Translations under genes and position numbers: made by a program
In this document: one piece after another, positions 1 through 8,449 of the stretch
Position numbering within the stretch: the first letter of the stretch is position 1
Layout: each line of letters opens with the position of its first letter
The notes under the pieces: model-generated
What the model was told of the DNA's origin: nothing
Seen by the model: the letters and a program-made list of their open reading frames with translations, nothing else
Database searches by the model: none
Source: JBKPDV01 sp046728075
Lineage (GTDB): Bacteria; Acidobacteriota; Thermoanaerobaculia; UBA5066; Gp7-AA6
Direction: 5' to 3'
Length of the DNA: 23,182 bases
Assembly (NCBI GenBank): GCA_046728075.1
Contig: JBKPDV010000024.1
Span: 1-23,182, forward strand

Positions 1-1364
1 CTCCACGACGTCGGCAGCGCGGAAGGAGTCGAGTACCTCGTCCTCGAGTTCATCGAAGGCGAAACGCTCGCGACCGTATCTCGAGGGGACCTATGCCGCT
101 CGCGGAAGTGCTCCGCTTCGGGAGCCAGATCGCGTCGGCGCTCGCCTGTGCGCATCGGGCGGGGATCGTTCACCGCGATCTGAAGCCGGGCAACGTGATG
201 ATCACGAAGTCCGGCGCGAAGCTTCTCGATTTCGGACTCGCGCGCAGCTCGCTCACCTCCATGTCCGCGCCGACGGCGGGCGAGGACGAGACGGTGGCCA
301 GGCCGCTCACGCAGGTCGGAGCTATCGTCGGCACGTTCCGGTACATGTCACCGGAACAGCTCGCCGGGGAAGAGGTCGACGCGCGAACCGACATCTTCGC
401 CCTCGGCGCGGTGCTCTACGAGATGCTCACCGGAGTCCGAGCATTCGACGGAGAGTCGAAGACGCGCATCATCACCGCGGTCCTCACGGGATCGCCGCGG
501 CCCATCTCGAGTCTCCGCCCCGCGATACCTCCCGTCCTCGAGCATGTCATCGCGAAATGCCTGGCGAGGGAGAGGGAGGAGCGGTGGGAGAGCGCCGCCG
601 ACATCGCCTCCGAGCTGGATTGGATCGGCCGTTCCCCGACGGACGCGATGCCCGCTGTCGACGTGGAGAAGCCTCGGCGGCGAGTGGCAGTTCTCGGGGC
701 GATCGCGGTCGCCGTGATTGCGATCCTTGCGGCGACGGCCGGCGGCTATTCCCTCATGCGCCGTTTGCGGCTCGCCGAGCAGCCGGTGCGGTCCGAGCTG
801 CTGATCGACGAACCCATGACGCCGGCGCTCTTTGGCAGCGTTGCGATTTCGCCCGACGGCACTCAGCTCCTCCTTCTCGTGGGGCCCTCCGGAAAACCGT
901 CGATCGCGGTACGCAATCTCGCAACCGGCGAGACGAAGAAGCTGGCGGGAACGGAAGGGGCGATCTTCCCCTTCTGGTCGCCCGACTCGCGGAACGTCGC
1001 CTTCTTCGCGGGCGGAAGACTGAAGACCATCGCCGCGAGCGGCGGATCGGTCCAGACGATTTGCGACGCGAAGCAGGGACGTGGAGGCTCGTGGGGCAAG
1101 AGCGGATGGATCGTCTTCTCCCCCGACACCTTCTCACCGATCCACAAGGTCGGCGAAAGTGGCGGAACATCCGTCCCGGTGACGCGTTTTGAGTCCAACG
1201 GGTCGCACCGTCAGCCGATGTTTTTGCCCGATGGGAAACGATTCCTGTTCGCGGCACGGATCGCGAACGTGGACGTTCTCTGCGCCGGGTCCATCGACGG
1301 CAAACTGCAAAAGCACATCGTCGAAAACGCCTCGAATGCCGCATTCGCACGCGGCCGTCTTTTT
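1..1364 (+). CDS. Ser/Thr protein kinase, kinase domain plus start of propeller (5'-partial, frameshifted)
   Basis: This is the front part of a Hanks-type Ser/Thr kinase that phosphorylates proteins at the inner membrane. Bases 1-72 encode the end of the N-lobe and the hinge (LHDVGSAEGVEYLVLEF...). The frame then shifts near base 71, where one G appears to be missing, and continues with MPLAEVLRFG. Visible motifs are the catalytic loop HRDLKPGN, the DFG loop (LLDFGLA), the P+1-region SPEQLAGEEVDARTDIFALG, and a hydrophobic membrane segment (AVLGAIAVAVIAILAA) near base 700. WD40/PD40-type strands follow (ISPDGTQLLLL, WSPDSRNVAFF). The true start lies upstream of the window. A five-T run at 1360-1364 moves the rest of the gene into another frame; without it this frame runs on to a stop at 1556. 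This architecture is frequent in Acidobacteriota. The family call is secure; whether the gene is intact in the organism is not. Confidence 0.88.
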
Positions 1365-2406
1365 CTTCATCCGCGACGGCAACCTCGTGTCCCAGCCGTT
1401 CGATCCCGCAAAGCTGGAAGTGAGCGGCACGCTGACTCCGGTCGCGGATCATGTCGAGTACTTCAAGGTGCGCTCGATCGGGAACTTCTCCGTGACGGAT
1501 GCGAGGATGGTCTACGTCAGCGAAGCATCCGGATCGAGCGAGATCGTCGTTCATGACCGGAACGGCCGCGTCAGCCAGATTCCCGCGAACGCCGCCAATT
1601 ACCGCGTCCTCGACATCTCGCCGGACGATCGCACGCTCGCGGTCGCGATCAACGAGCACTTCGAACAGGGCGATGTGTGGCTCGTCCAGCTTGAAGGAGG
1701 TACGAAATCGCGGTTCTCGTTCACCGACGGAGGAGCGCTCAGCGGCGCTTTCTCACCCGACGGCACCCGCTTCGCGATGACGTCCGGTTTCTACGGGCAG
1801 GACATCACGGTCAATGTTCGTTCCGTCGTCAGCAACGACGTGCAGAAGCTCCTCGAGACGCGCGGCGCCTGCATCGTGACCGGCTGGTCGCGAGACGGCA
1901 GGTACTTGGTCGTCGTGACGCAGGATCCCAAAACCGGCTTCGACGTGTCGAAGATCGACGTCGCGGCCCGCACGATGACGCCGGTGGTTCACGGCCCGGC
2001 CGACGAGCTCGCGCCGGCGCTTTCGCCCAACGGGAAGTGGCTCGCGTACGTGTCGACGGAGTCCGGCTCGCCCGAGGTCTATCTGACGGCGTTTCCCTCC
2101 GGAGAGGGGAAGTGGCAAGCAACGCAGGACGGCGGAAGTGCGCCACGCTGGTCGCGCGACGGAAGGCAACTCTTCTATGCGAAAGGGGACCGCCTGATGG
2201 CCGTCGATTTTCAAGAGGGCGCCCTGCCGCAGTTCGGTTCCGCGAAGGCACTCCCCGTGAACATCGTCTCCGACCGGATCTTCGTGAATTCCTATTCGGC
2301 CTATGCGGTGACCTCCGACGGCCGATTCATCACGACGCAACCGATCGGCCACACGCAGCCGACGATTCACCTCGTGACGAACTGGAACGACATCGTCGGT
2401 CGCTAG
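1362..2406 (+). CDS. C-terminal WD40/PD40-like propeller of the same kinase (after frameshift)
   Basis: This is the continuation of the preceding kinase in a different frame. The frame is open from 1189, but the protein only makes sense from about 1362: FFIRDGNLVSQPFDPAKL follows directly on the ...AFARGRL of the upstream frame. It carries repeated propeller-blade signatures of the TolB/PD40 type: ISPDDRTLAVAI, FSPDGTRFAMTSG, WSRDGRYLVVV, LSPNGKWLAYVSTESG, and WSRDGRQLFYAKGDRLMAV. It ends with a TAG stop at 2404-2406. Such extracytoplasmic propellers are thought to sense ligands or proteins for the kinase on the other side of the membrane; that role is inferred from the family. There is no independent ribosome site, so I do not regard it as a separate gene. 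Confidence 0.82.
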
Positions 2407-2463
2407 CGATTCCTGGCCCTGCGTCTCTCCGGCCTGAATGACGGCTTATGTCATATCTGGTAT

Positions 2464-2526
2464 AACGCCAAGTGCGTTGTCGGCGCAGGCCTGCGGCTTT
2501 TCCGAGAGCGAGGCCTGATGAAAGCC
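2464..2526. terminator. Short inverted repeats in the gap between convergent genes
   Basis: The 152-bp gap between the kinase stop (2406) and the kynurenine monooxygenase stop (2559) holds three small palindromic elements. They are AACGC/GCGTT with a 5-base loop (2464-2478), the uninterrupted palindrome GCAGGCCTGC (2485-2494), and GGCTTT/AAAGCC (2495-2500 and 2521-2526). Two genes converge here, so a bidirectional terminator is expected, but none of these has a clear U-tract. This is a weak call. Confidence 0.25.
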
Positions 2527-2558
2527 ATTGCCGGCACGCCCTGTGGCTCTCGCGCAGG

Positions 2559-3938
2559 TCAAGAAGTCCCCAGCCGCTCGCTGATCAGCCGGTCGGCGCG
2601 CGCGAGGTCGACCTGATCGAGGCTCGCGGCCCGGCTCGTCAACTCGTCGAGGATTTCCTCCTGAATCGCCCCACGCCGCTTGGCCTCGGCGTAGGGAATC
2701 GTGTGGAACATCACCATCGAATAGCGGGGTATGAATCGGCCCGGATGCCTCTCCTCGAGGCGGAAGGAGAGATCCTTCTTCAACTGAAACTTCGGCTCCC
2801 GGACGGTCGACCGCATCTCGATGTAGTTTTCCAGGGCCATGTCGGCGATCGCGTCGGTATTGGGCTGGCGGCGCCTTTCGAATTCCGCGAAGACTTCGTT
2901 CCAGGGCCGATCCGGATCTCGGAGACTCTGATCGAAGGCGCTGCAATCTTCGAACGCCGCGTTCATGCCCTGCCCGTGAAAGGGAACGATCGCGTGCGCC
3001 GCGTCGCCGAGGACGAGCGCCTGATCCGCGAACGACCAGGGCTCGCAGCGAATCGTCTCCAGATGGCCGGTGGGATTTCCGAAGAAGTCCTCGCCGAGGC
3101 GGGGAATGAGCGGAATCGCGTCGGCGAATCGCCGTTCGAAGAGCGCGTAAACGGCCTCGGGAGTCGTCAGGGCCTGGAAGCTTTCTTCTCCCTGATTCGG
3201 CAGAAACAGGGTCGCAGTGAAACTGCCGTCGGCGTTGGGGAGCGCGATCAGCATGTATTCGCCTCTCGGCCAGATGTGCAAGGCGTTCTTCTCCATCCGA
3301 AATTGGCCGCCGGCCGCTGTAGGGATCGCCGGAATCGAGAGCTCCTTGTACCCGTGGCCGAGCGGCTCCTCGTCGAGCCGTCCACCGGTCCGTTCCAGGA
3401 TCGCGGCCCGAACCGCCGAAGCGCTTCCATCCGTCCCGATGAGGACATCGTAAGGGGTCGTTCGCGGCTCGGGACTCTCGCCGGCTAAGAAGCGCACCTT
3501 CCGGTCCGCGAAATCGACGCCACCGACCGGGTCTCCGAAGCGGATCGAGACTCTGCCGGTCGATTCGGCGGCATTCAAGAGGAGCGTGTTCAAGCCCGCG
3601 CGCGAAACCGAGTAGATGACCTCATGCGGCTTGTTGCCGTAGGGAACGAGCCGGAGTCGTCCTTCCTCGTCGTGAAGCATCCGCCCCGCCATCGGAATCA
3701 GCGCGGGCCGGAGGCTCTCCATCACGCCGATCTCTTCGAGCGCCGCGATGCCGCGATTGGCGAGCGCCAGGTTGATCGAGCGCCCGGCTGACGGAAGCGC
3801 CGCCGTCTTCCTCGGATCGAGGCGGCGCTCGAGGAGCGTCACGCGATACCCGCGCCTGGCCAGAAAAATCGCCAGGAGCGAGCCGGCGAGACCGGCGCCG
3901 ACGAGCGTGATCTCCGGAGTGTCGCGGGGTGTTCTCAC
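2559..3938 (-). CDS. kmo: Kynurenine 3-monooxygenase
   Basis: This FAD- and NADPH-dependent enzyme hydroxylates L-kynurenine to 3-hydroxykynurenine. At 459 aa it has the length expected of the family. The dinucleotide fold is at residues 14-19 (GAGLAG), followed by LLERR at 35-39 and the KMO-typical SAGRSINLALANRG (50-63). The second FAD motif is GTDGSASAVR (168-177), and LVLGDAAHAIVPFHGQGMN spans 308-326, the FAD-ribityl contact of group A flavin monooxygenases. The start is GTG. It is the last gene of a four-gene operon, 10 bp after the kynureninase stop, which fits the pathway order. Other aromatic monooxygenases share the fold, but the SAGRSINLAL block and the kynureninase neighbour make this assignment firm. 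Confidence 0.95.
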   Translation of the reverse strand: MRTPRDTPEITLVGAGLAGSLLAIFLARRGYRVTLLERRLDPRKTAALPSAGRSINLALANRGIAALEEIGVMESLRPALIPMAGRMLHDEEGRLRLVPYGNKPHEVIYSVSRAGLNTLLLNAAESTGRVSIRFGDPVGGVDFADRKVRFLAGESPEPRTTPYDVLIGTDGSASAVRAAILERTGGRLDEEPLGHGYKELSIPAIPTAAGGQFRMEKNALHIWPRGEYMLIALPNADGSFTATLFLPNQGEESFQALTTPEAVYALFERRFADAIPLIPRLGEDFFGNPTGHLETIRCEPWSFADQALVLGDAAHAIVPFHGQGMNAAFEDCSAFDQSLRDPDRPWNEVFAEFERRRQPNTDAIADMALENYIEMRSTVREPKFQLKKDLSFRLEERHPGRFIPRYSMVMFHTIPYAEAKRRGAIQEEILDELTSRAASLDQVDLARADRLISERLGTS

Positions 3939-3948
3939 GGCCCGGTTC

Positions 3949-5244
3949 TCAGAGCGTGTTCCGAAGAATCTCGACGAAGCGGTGGACCTCTTCGTAGCGG
4001 TTGTAGAGGGGGACGGGCGCCGCCCGAATCACGTCCGGCTCGCGCCAGTCGCAGGTGACGCCGGATGCTTCGAGTTTTTCCAGGACGGTTCTTCCCGAGC
4101 CGCTTGAATGCGACTTCACGCGCAACGAGAGTTGGCATCCCCTTCGACGCGGGTCTCGAGGTGTGAGGATCTCGACCGAATCGCCGACCTCCCGGGCAAG
4201 CAGCCATTCGAGGTAGGCCGTGAGGCGGAGCGATTTCTCCCGCAGCGGCTCCATTCCCCCTGCTTCCATGAAAACGTCGAGCGAAGCTCGAATCGCTGCG
4301 AGCGAGAGGATCGGAGGGTTCGAGAGCTGCCATCCTTCCGCGCCCGGGATCGGCCGAAACCCGGGCTCCATCCGGAAACGCGATTCCTTGTCGTGGCCCC
4401 ACCAGCCGGCCAGACGCGGCAGATCCTGTTGCATGCCGTGCCGCTCGTGGACGAAGCAGCCGCCCACCGAGCCCGGACCGGAGTTCAAGTACTTGTACGT
4501 GCACCAGACGGCGAAGTCCACGTTCCACTCGTGGAGGCGCAGGACGAAGTTTCCCGCCGCGTGAGCCAGGTCGAAGCCGACGACGCACCCCTTCGCGTGC
4601 GCGAGTCGCGTGATCGCCTCTACGTCGAATGCCTCTCCTGTGTAGTACTGGACCCCCGGAAGCAGGACCAAGGCGATCGACTCACCTTCGCGCTCGAGGA
4701 CTTCGGCGACGCCCGCGGTATCGATCGAGTGCTTTCCCTCGCGGGGCTTGAGCCGCACGAGCGCTTCGGCCGGGTCGAAGCCGTGGACGATCGCCTGGGA
4801 CTCGAGCGCATAGTCGTCCGAGGGGAACGCATGCTCCTCGAGGAGAATCCGGTGCCGCTCGCGGGTGGGCCGGTAGAAGCTGGCCATCATCAGGTGAAGG
4901 TTGACGGTGAGCGAGTTCATCGTCACGACTTCGCTTGTGGAGGCCGAGGCCGAGGCGCCCACCAGCTTCGCCATCGGCGAAGCTAAGAGCTCGTGGTAGG
5001 GCATCCAGGGGTTCTCCCCCGAGAAATGCGCCTTGACGGCGAGCCGCTCCCACTTCGTGAGCTCCTCGTCGACGTATTTCGGAGCTCTCTTCGGCATGAG
5101 CCCCAGCGAATTGCCGGCGAAATAGATTTCCTCCTCGCCGTTCTCGCGTTTGGGAATGTGGAATTCGTCTCGGAACCGCCCGAGCGGGTCGCCTCGATCC
5201 ATTGCCACCGCGTAGTCGCGTCCGGGCTGGAACGGCTCGTTCAT
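3949..5244 (-). CDS. kynU: Kynureninase
   Basis: This PLP enzyme cleaves 3-hydroxykynurenine (or kynurenine) to 3-hydroxyanthranilate (or anthranilate) plus alanine. It has 431 aa, the usual length. Visible landmarks are YFAGNSLGLMPK (41-52), the substrate-side MNSLTVNLHLMM (109-120), GFDLAHAAGN (223-232) with the PLP-contacting Asp225 and His228, and the Schiff-base lysine K251 in CTYKYLNSGPG. The ATG is preceded by GAGG nine bases upstream. It begins 3 bp after the ACMS decarboxylase stop, so translation is probably coupled. With the monooxygenase downstream and 3-hydroxyanthranilate dioxygenase upstream, the preferred substrate in this pathway should be 3-hydroxykynurenine (inference). Confidence 0.96.
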   Translation of the reverse strand: MNEPFQPGRDYAVAMDRGDPLGRFRDEFHIPKRENGEEEIYFAGNSLGLMPKRAPKYVDEELTKWERLAVKAHFSGENPWMPYHELLASPMAKLVGASASASTSEVVTMNSLTVNLHLMMASFYRPTRERHRILLEEHAFPSDDYALESQAIVHGFDPAEALVRLKPREGKHSIDTAGVAEVLEREGESIALVLLPGVQYYTGEAFDVEAITRLAHAKGCVVGFDLAHAAGNFVLRLHEWNVDFAVWCTYKYLNSGPGSVGGCFVHERHGMQQDLPRLAGWWGHDKESRFRMEPGFRPIPGAEGWQLSNPPILSLAAIRASLDVFMEAGGMEPLREKSLRLTAYLEWLLAREVGDSVEILTPRDPRRRGCQLSLRVKSHSSGSGRTVLEKLEASGVTCDWREPDVIRAAPVPLYNRYEEVHRFVEILRNTL

Positions 5245-5247
5245 CGG

Positions 5248-6267
5248 TTATCCCTCGAAGCGTCCGGCGGAAATGCCGAGCCACTCAAGGGCCGTGCCGT
5301 GCAGCAGCCGCGCCCGGGTTTCCTCCGGGAATCCGCACGAATCGATCAGCTCTCCCGGGCGAGGCTCGCCGAGCGGGAAGGGATAGTCGCTGCCGAGGGC
5401 GATCCGATCGGGGCCCATCAAGTCCACGAGGTAACGCAGCATCCGCGGCTCGTGCACGAGCGAGTCGACGTAGATCCGCCGCAAGTATTCACGCGGTGAC
5501 ACGTCGTTGGAAACGGCGCACAGATCGGGCCGCGCCTCGAAGCCGCGGACGATTCGCCCGATCGTCGCCGGAAAAGCGCCGCCGCCGTGTGCGAAGGCGA
5601 TCCGCAGGGCCGGCAGCCTCTCGAGCACTCCGCCGAAGATGAGCGAGCAGATCGCGAGCGAGACTTCCGCGGGCATCCCGACGAGCCAGGGGAGCCAGTA
5701 ACGCGTCATCCGATCTCTGCCGGCCATCTCCCACGGGTGGACGAAAACGGCGGCGTTGAGCGACGCGGCCGCCTCGAAGACCGGGAAGAGCTCCGGGCTG
5801 TCCAGGTTCGCTCCGTTGACGTTCGAGCCGATCTCGACTCCCGAGAGCCCGAGGTCCCGCACGCAGCGCTCGAGCTCCCGGATCGCAGGGTCGGGGTTCT
5901 GCATCGGGATCGTGCCGAGGCCGGCGAAACGCGCAGGGTGCGCGGCCACGACCTCGGCGATGTGGTCGTTGAGATACCTCGCGAGCTCGAGCGCAAGATC
6001 CGGTTCCGCCCAGTAGCTGAACATGACCGGCACCGTCGAGAGAACCTGCACGTCGACGCCCGCCGCGTCGCATTCGGCCAGCCGCGCCTCCACATTCCAG
6101 CTATTGCTTTCGATCTCGCGGAACAGGGAGCCGCTGATCATCATCCGCGCGCGGCCGGGCGCGTGATGCTCGATCTGGACGAACCTTTCGCCTCCCGGCA
6201 CCTTCCGCTTCTGGAAGTCGGGCAGCCTCTCGGGAAGGATGTGAGTGTGGACGTCGATTTTCAGCAA
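5248..6267 (-). CDS. nbaD: 2-amino-3-carboxymuconate-6-semialdehyde decarboxylase (ACMSD)
   Basis: This zinc amidohydrolase-superfamily decarboxylase converts ACMS to 2-aminomuconate 6-semialdehyde, steering the ring-cleavage product away from spontaneous quinolinate formation. It has 339 aa. The metal site is complete: His7 and His9 (DVHTHILPE), His178 (FVHPWEM), His228 (FAHGGGAFP) and Asp295 (GSDYPFPLG). These positions are nearly the same as those I recall for the Pseudomonas fluorescens enzyme. The start appears to be TTG at 6267, one base after the dioxygenase stop; CTG follows immediately and no ATG fits. It sits second in the operon, directly after the enzyme that makes its unstable substrate. 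The closest alternative is another ACMSD-like amidohydrolase such as a gamma-resorcylate decarboxylase, but the neighbours argue against that. Confidence 0.94.
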   Translation of the reverse strand: MLKIDVHTHILPERLPDFQKRKVPGGERFVQIEHHAPGRARMMISGSLFREIESNSWNVEARLAECDAAGVDVQVLSTVPVMFSYWAEPDLALELARYLNDHIAEVVAAHPARFAGLGTIPMQNPDPAIRELERCVRDLGLSGVEIGSNVNGANLDSPELFPVFEAAASLNAAVFVHPWEMAGRDRMTRYWLPWLVGMPAEVSLAICSLIFGGVLERLPALRIAFAHGGGAFPATIGRIVRGFEARPDLCAVSNDVSPREYLRRIYVDSLVHEPRMLRYLVDLMGPDRIALGSDYPFPLGEPRPGELIDSCGFPEETRARLLHGTALEWLGISAGRFEG

Positions 6268-6268
6268 G

Positions 6269-6784
6269 TCAGCGGGCCGGCGCGGGCATTACCGTGCCGC
6301 ATTTCTTGCAGCGGCGGTTCTTCTCGTCGGCGAAGAACCGGTCGAAGATGGGCGGAAAATCCTTTTCGACGTTATGGAGAGTGAAAAACTCTTCGTACAA
6401 CAGGGAAGTGCAGTTGTCGCAGTACCACTGAAGCCCGTCCTTCTCGTGCGGGAGCCGCTTGCGTTCGACGACGAGACCCACGGAGTTCGGCATCCGCTGG
6501 GGCGAATGAGGGATGCGCGGCGGATGGAGATAGATCTCGCCGGCGCGGATCGGGATGTCCACGACCTTCCCGCCCTGGATCGTCTTCAAGACCATCTCGC
6601 CTTCGAGCTGATAGAAGAACTCGGGTCCCTCGTCGATGTGGTAGTCCTTGCGATTGTTCGGCCCGCCGACGACCATGACGATGAAATCGTCTTCCTCGAA
6701 GACCTTCTTGTTGCCCACCGGCGGCTTGAGCAAACTCCGGTGCTCGTCGATCCACCGCTCGAGATTCAGCGCCTTCGATTCCAT
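6269..6784 (-). CDS. nbaC: 3-hydroxyanthranilate 3,4-dioxygenase
   Basis: This non-haem Fe(II) cupin dioxygenase opens 3-hydroxyanthranilate to ACMS. I chose the ATG at 6784 (MESKALNLERW, 171 aa) because it gives the family length and has AGG eight bases upstream. The frame stays open to 6949, but that extension runs into the divergent gene. Iron ligands are His49, Glu55 and His93 in KDYHIDEGPE and HPPRIPHSPQR. Arg45 and Arg97 match substrate-binding arginines of the family. The C-terminus carries two CxxC pairs (Cys122/125 and Cys159/162), the rubredoxin-like second iron site of bacterial homologues. It is the first gene of the minus-strand operon; the next start follows its stop by one base. 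Confidence 0.95.
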   Translation of the reverse strand: MESKALNLERWIDEHRSLLKPPVGNKKVFEEDDFIVMVVGGPNNRKDYHIDEGPEFFYQLEGEMVLKTIQGGKVVDIPIRAGEIYLHPPRIPHSPQRMPNSVGLVVERKRLPHEKDGLQWYCDNCTSLLYEEFFTLHNVEKDFPPIFDRFFADEKNRRCKKCGTVMPAPAR

Positions 6785-6811
6785 GGCGTACCTCGCGGGT
6801 AGTATATCGGC
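6785..6811. promoter_or_regulatory. 27-bp divergent intergenic region with back-to-back -10-like boxes
   Basis: Only 27 bp separate the ATG of the dioxygenase (minus strand) from the GTG of the RidA gene (plus strand). The AT-rich core TAGTATAT (6800-6807) reads as TATACT on the minus strand and TAGTAT on the plus strand, either of which could serve as a -10 box. A plus-strand start at the usual distance would fall at or next to the GTG, giving a leaderless message. No convincing -35 boxes are visible, and they would have to lie inside the two genes. Confidence 0.35.
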
Positions 6812-7210
6812 GTGAATCCGTCCGACAGAAACCCGGCCATCGTTTCCTCCCGCGCGCCGCGGCCCCTCGGCCCCTATCCGCACGCCCGCCGGCTCGGGAA
6901 TCTGCTCTTCCTTTCCGGGATCGGCCCGCGGCATCGGGAGACCGAGCAAATTCCCGAAGGCATCGAGGCTCAGACGCGTTCGTGCATCGAGAACGTGAAG
7001 GCAATTCTCGAGGATGCCGGGAGCTCGCTTACGAAAGTGGTCGACGTGACGGTCTTTCTGACGAACATCGACCGCGACTTCACCGCGTTCAATCGGGTTT
7101 ACGCGGAGTACTTCGAGACGCTCCCAAGCCGACCGACGAGAACGACCGTCGGCGTCGTCGCGCTCCCGGTTCCGATCTCCATCGAGCTGAAGATCATCGC
7201 GGAGAGCTGA
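6812..7210 (+). CDS. RidA/YjgF-family deaminase, probable 2-aminomuconate deaminase
   Basis: RidA-family proteins hydrolyse enamines and imines; one branch (AmnD/NbaF-like) deaminates 2-aminomuconate to 4-oxalocrotonate. The 132-aa product starts at a GTG (MNPSDRNPAIVSSRAP) and shows APRPLGPYPHARRLGNLLFLSG (15-36). It also has the active-site arginine Arg110 in RPTRTTVGV and a C-terminal Glu125 in IELKIIA. No Shine-Dalgarno sequence is visible before the GTG. The placement between 3-hydroxyanthranilate dioxygenase and tryptophan dioxygenase, with the semialdehyde dehydrogenase nearby, is the main reason for the specific call; sequence alone supports only the RidA family. Its last 17 bp overlap the convergent tryptophan dioxygenase gene. 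Confidence 0.88.
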   Translation: MNPSDRNPAIVSSRAPRPLGPYPHARRLGNLLFLSGIGPRHRETEQIPEGIEAQTRSCIENVKAILEDAGSSLTKVVDVTVFLTNIDRDFTAFNRVYAEYFETLPSRPTRTTVGVVALPVPISIELKIIAES

Positions 7211-8294
7211 ACTTGAATCCCATCCGGCTTCTCACCTCGGGAGGTAGCCTGGGAAGCGCCGATCGGGGAATGAAGAAGCTCGAAAGAGCCGAGAGGTCCG
7301 CGAAGACCTTGTGACGCTCGGCCGCCCGGTCGAGATACTCGTGACCCGACGTCCCGCCGGTGCCGATCCGGGTGCCGATCATCCGCATCGCCATCTGGGC
7401 GTGGCGCTGGCGCCAGGTCGTGAAGTTCCGTTCGATGTCCGCGAGGAGCGCCAGCAACCGGAAGGGCAAGTGCAGAATTGGCTCGTCCCGATAGAGATGA
7501 ATGAGGAGGGCCGCCTGGAGCGCGCGCCGCGAGAAGTGGCGTCCCGGGGAAGCGGCGGGCTCGCCGGCCTCGGGTTCGAACAGATCCGCGAACCGGCGTG
7601 CCGTCGCGTCGACTCCTTTGAGCTGTCCGGCTTTCTCCTCCTCCGTCAGGGTGGGGTTGCTCCGGATCGAGGCGCGGTCCGCGGCGAGCATGGCGTCGAC
7701 CGCTCTTCGATACTCCCGCCAGAAGTCGAAAGCGCCGAAGTTGAGGAAGGGCGTTCGCTCGAGCCAACGCTCGATCAAATCGAAGAGGGAAGGCTCCTTT
7801 TCCGAAGCTTCGACGCGCGCGGCATCCTCTTCTCGCAAGCGGGACGTATAGGGAGCGTCGAGGATCTGAAGGCGGTCCTGGCGCCGCATGCCGAGCTTGT
7901 TCTCGATCAAGCGAAATTGAACGCTTTGAAAACCGGAGGCCGGAATCAGTTCGTCCCGGAAGTCGAGGAAGTCCAGAGGAGTCATGGTCTCCAGAACGTC
8001 CACCTGTTGAATCAGGACGCGCTGGATCTCGACGATGCGCCCGCAGTGCAGGACCGCGCGCCCGACTTCCTCCTCCTCGACGGGCGAGCGCCGAAAGGCC
8101 GCGAGCACCGCGTCGAGCTCCCACAGGATCTGTTTGAACCACAGCTCGTAAGCCTGATGAACGATGATGAAGAGCATCTCGTCGTGGGCAGGCCGGCCAT
8201 GAAGGGCGCTCTGCAGCTGCTGGCTTCCGAGCAGCCGATCGAGCTGTATGTAGTCCGCGTAATAAAGAGGACGGCGGGGCTTTTCTTTTTCCAT
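7194..8294 (-). CDS. kynA: Tryptophan 2,3-dioxygenase
   Basis: This haem enzyme oxidises L-tryptophan to N-formylkynurenine, the entry step of the pathway. I chose the ATG at 8294 (MEKEKPRRPLYYADYIQLDRLLGSQ, 366 aa) because the conserved YADYIQLDRLL follows directly. The frame is open to 8375 but those residues are not family-like, and no start has a strong ribosome site. Landmarks are His46 in the distal-pocket motif FIIVHQAYELWFKQI (42-56), DFRDELIPASGFQS (111-124), the proximal haem ligand His298 in WRQRHAQMAMRMIGTRIGTGG, and the C-terminal GTGGTSGHEYL. It is longer than many bacterial homologues, nearer to the animal enzyme in length. It is transcribed away from the DUF2975 operon and shares its 182-bp upstream region. 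Confidence 0.96.
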   Translation of the reverse strand: MEKEKPRRPLYYADYIQLDRLLGSQQLQSALHGRPAHDEMLFIIVHQAYELWFKQILWELDAVLAAFRRSPVEEEEVGRAVLHCGRIVEIQRVLIQQVDVLETMTPLDFLDFRDELIPASGFQSVQFRLIENKLGMRRQDRLQILDAPYTSRLREEDAARVEASEKEPSLFDLIERWLERTPFLNFGAFDFWREYRRAVDAMLAADRASIRSNPTLTEEEKAGQLKGVDATARRFADLFEPEAGEPAASPGRHFSRRALQAALLIHLYRDEPILHLPFRLLALLADIERNFTTWRQRHAQMAMRMIGTRIGTGGTSGHEYLDRAAERHKVFADLSALSSFFIPRSALPRLPPEVRSRMGFKFSSPR

Positions 8295-8420
8295 CTGGGC
8301 TGCTTCGTACCACATGCCGGGCGCGAGGCGAACGTGGGCCCTCCGGTTAACCGAACGTCTTGACGCCGGCCGCACAACGCGAGCCTGAATCGGCTCATTT
8401 ATCGACTACCAATACAATAC

Positions 8421-8449
8421 TTGACGATATTCGATAAATGATGTATTGA
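8421..8449 (+). promoter_or_regulatory. Candidate sigma-70 promoter of the DUF2975-XRE-ALDH operon
   Basis: TTGACG (8421-8426) and TATTGA (8444-8449) are separated by 17 bases in a sharply AT-rich island within GC-rich DNA. A strong ribosome site, ACAGGAG (8461-8467), follows nine bases before the ATG at 8477. The -35 box matches five of six consensus bases; the -10 is weaker. The position just before an operon start supports the call. Confidence 0.6.

Noticed and set aside
2464..2482. AACGC/GCGTT hairpin considered as an integron attC site
   Set aside because: The RYYYAAC and GTTRRRY core sites are not present and no cassette array or integrase is seen.
6785..6949. 55-residue N-terminal extension of 3-hydroxyanthranilate dioxygenase
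   Set aside because: It lies inside the divergent RidA gene, is not family-like, and the ATG at 6784 has a ribosome site and gives the normal length.
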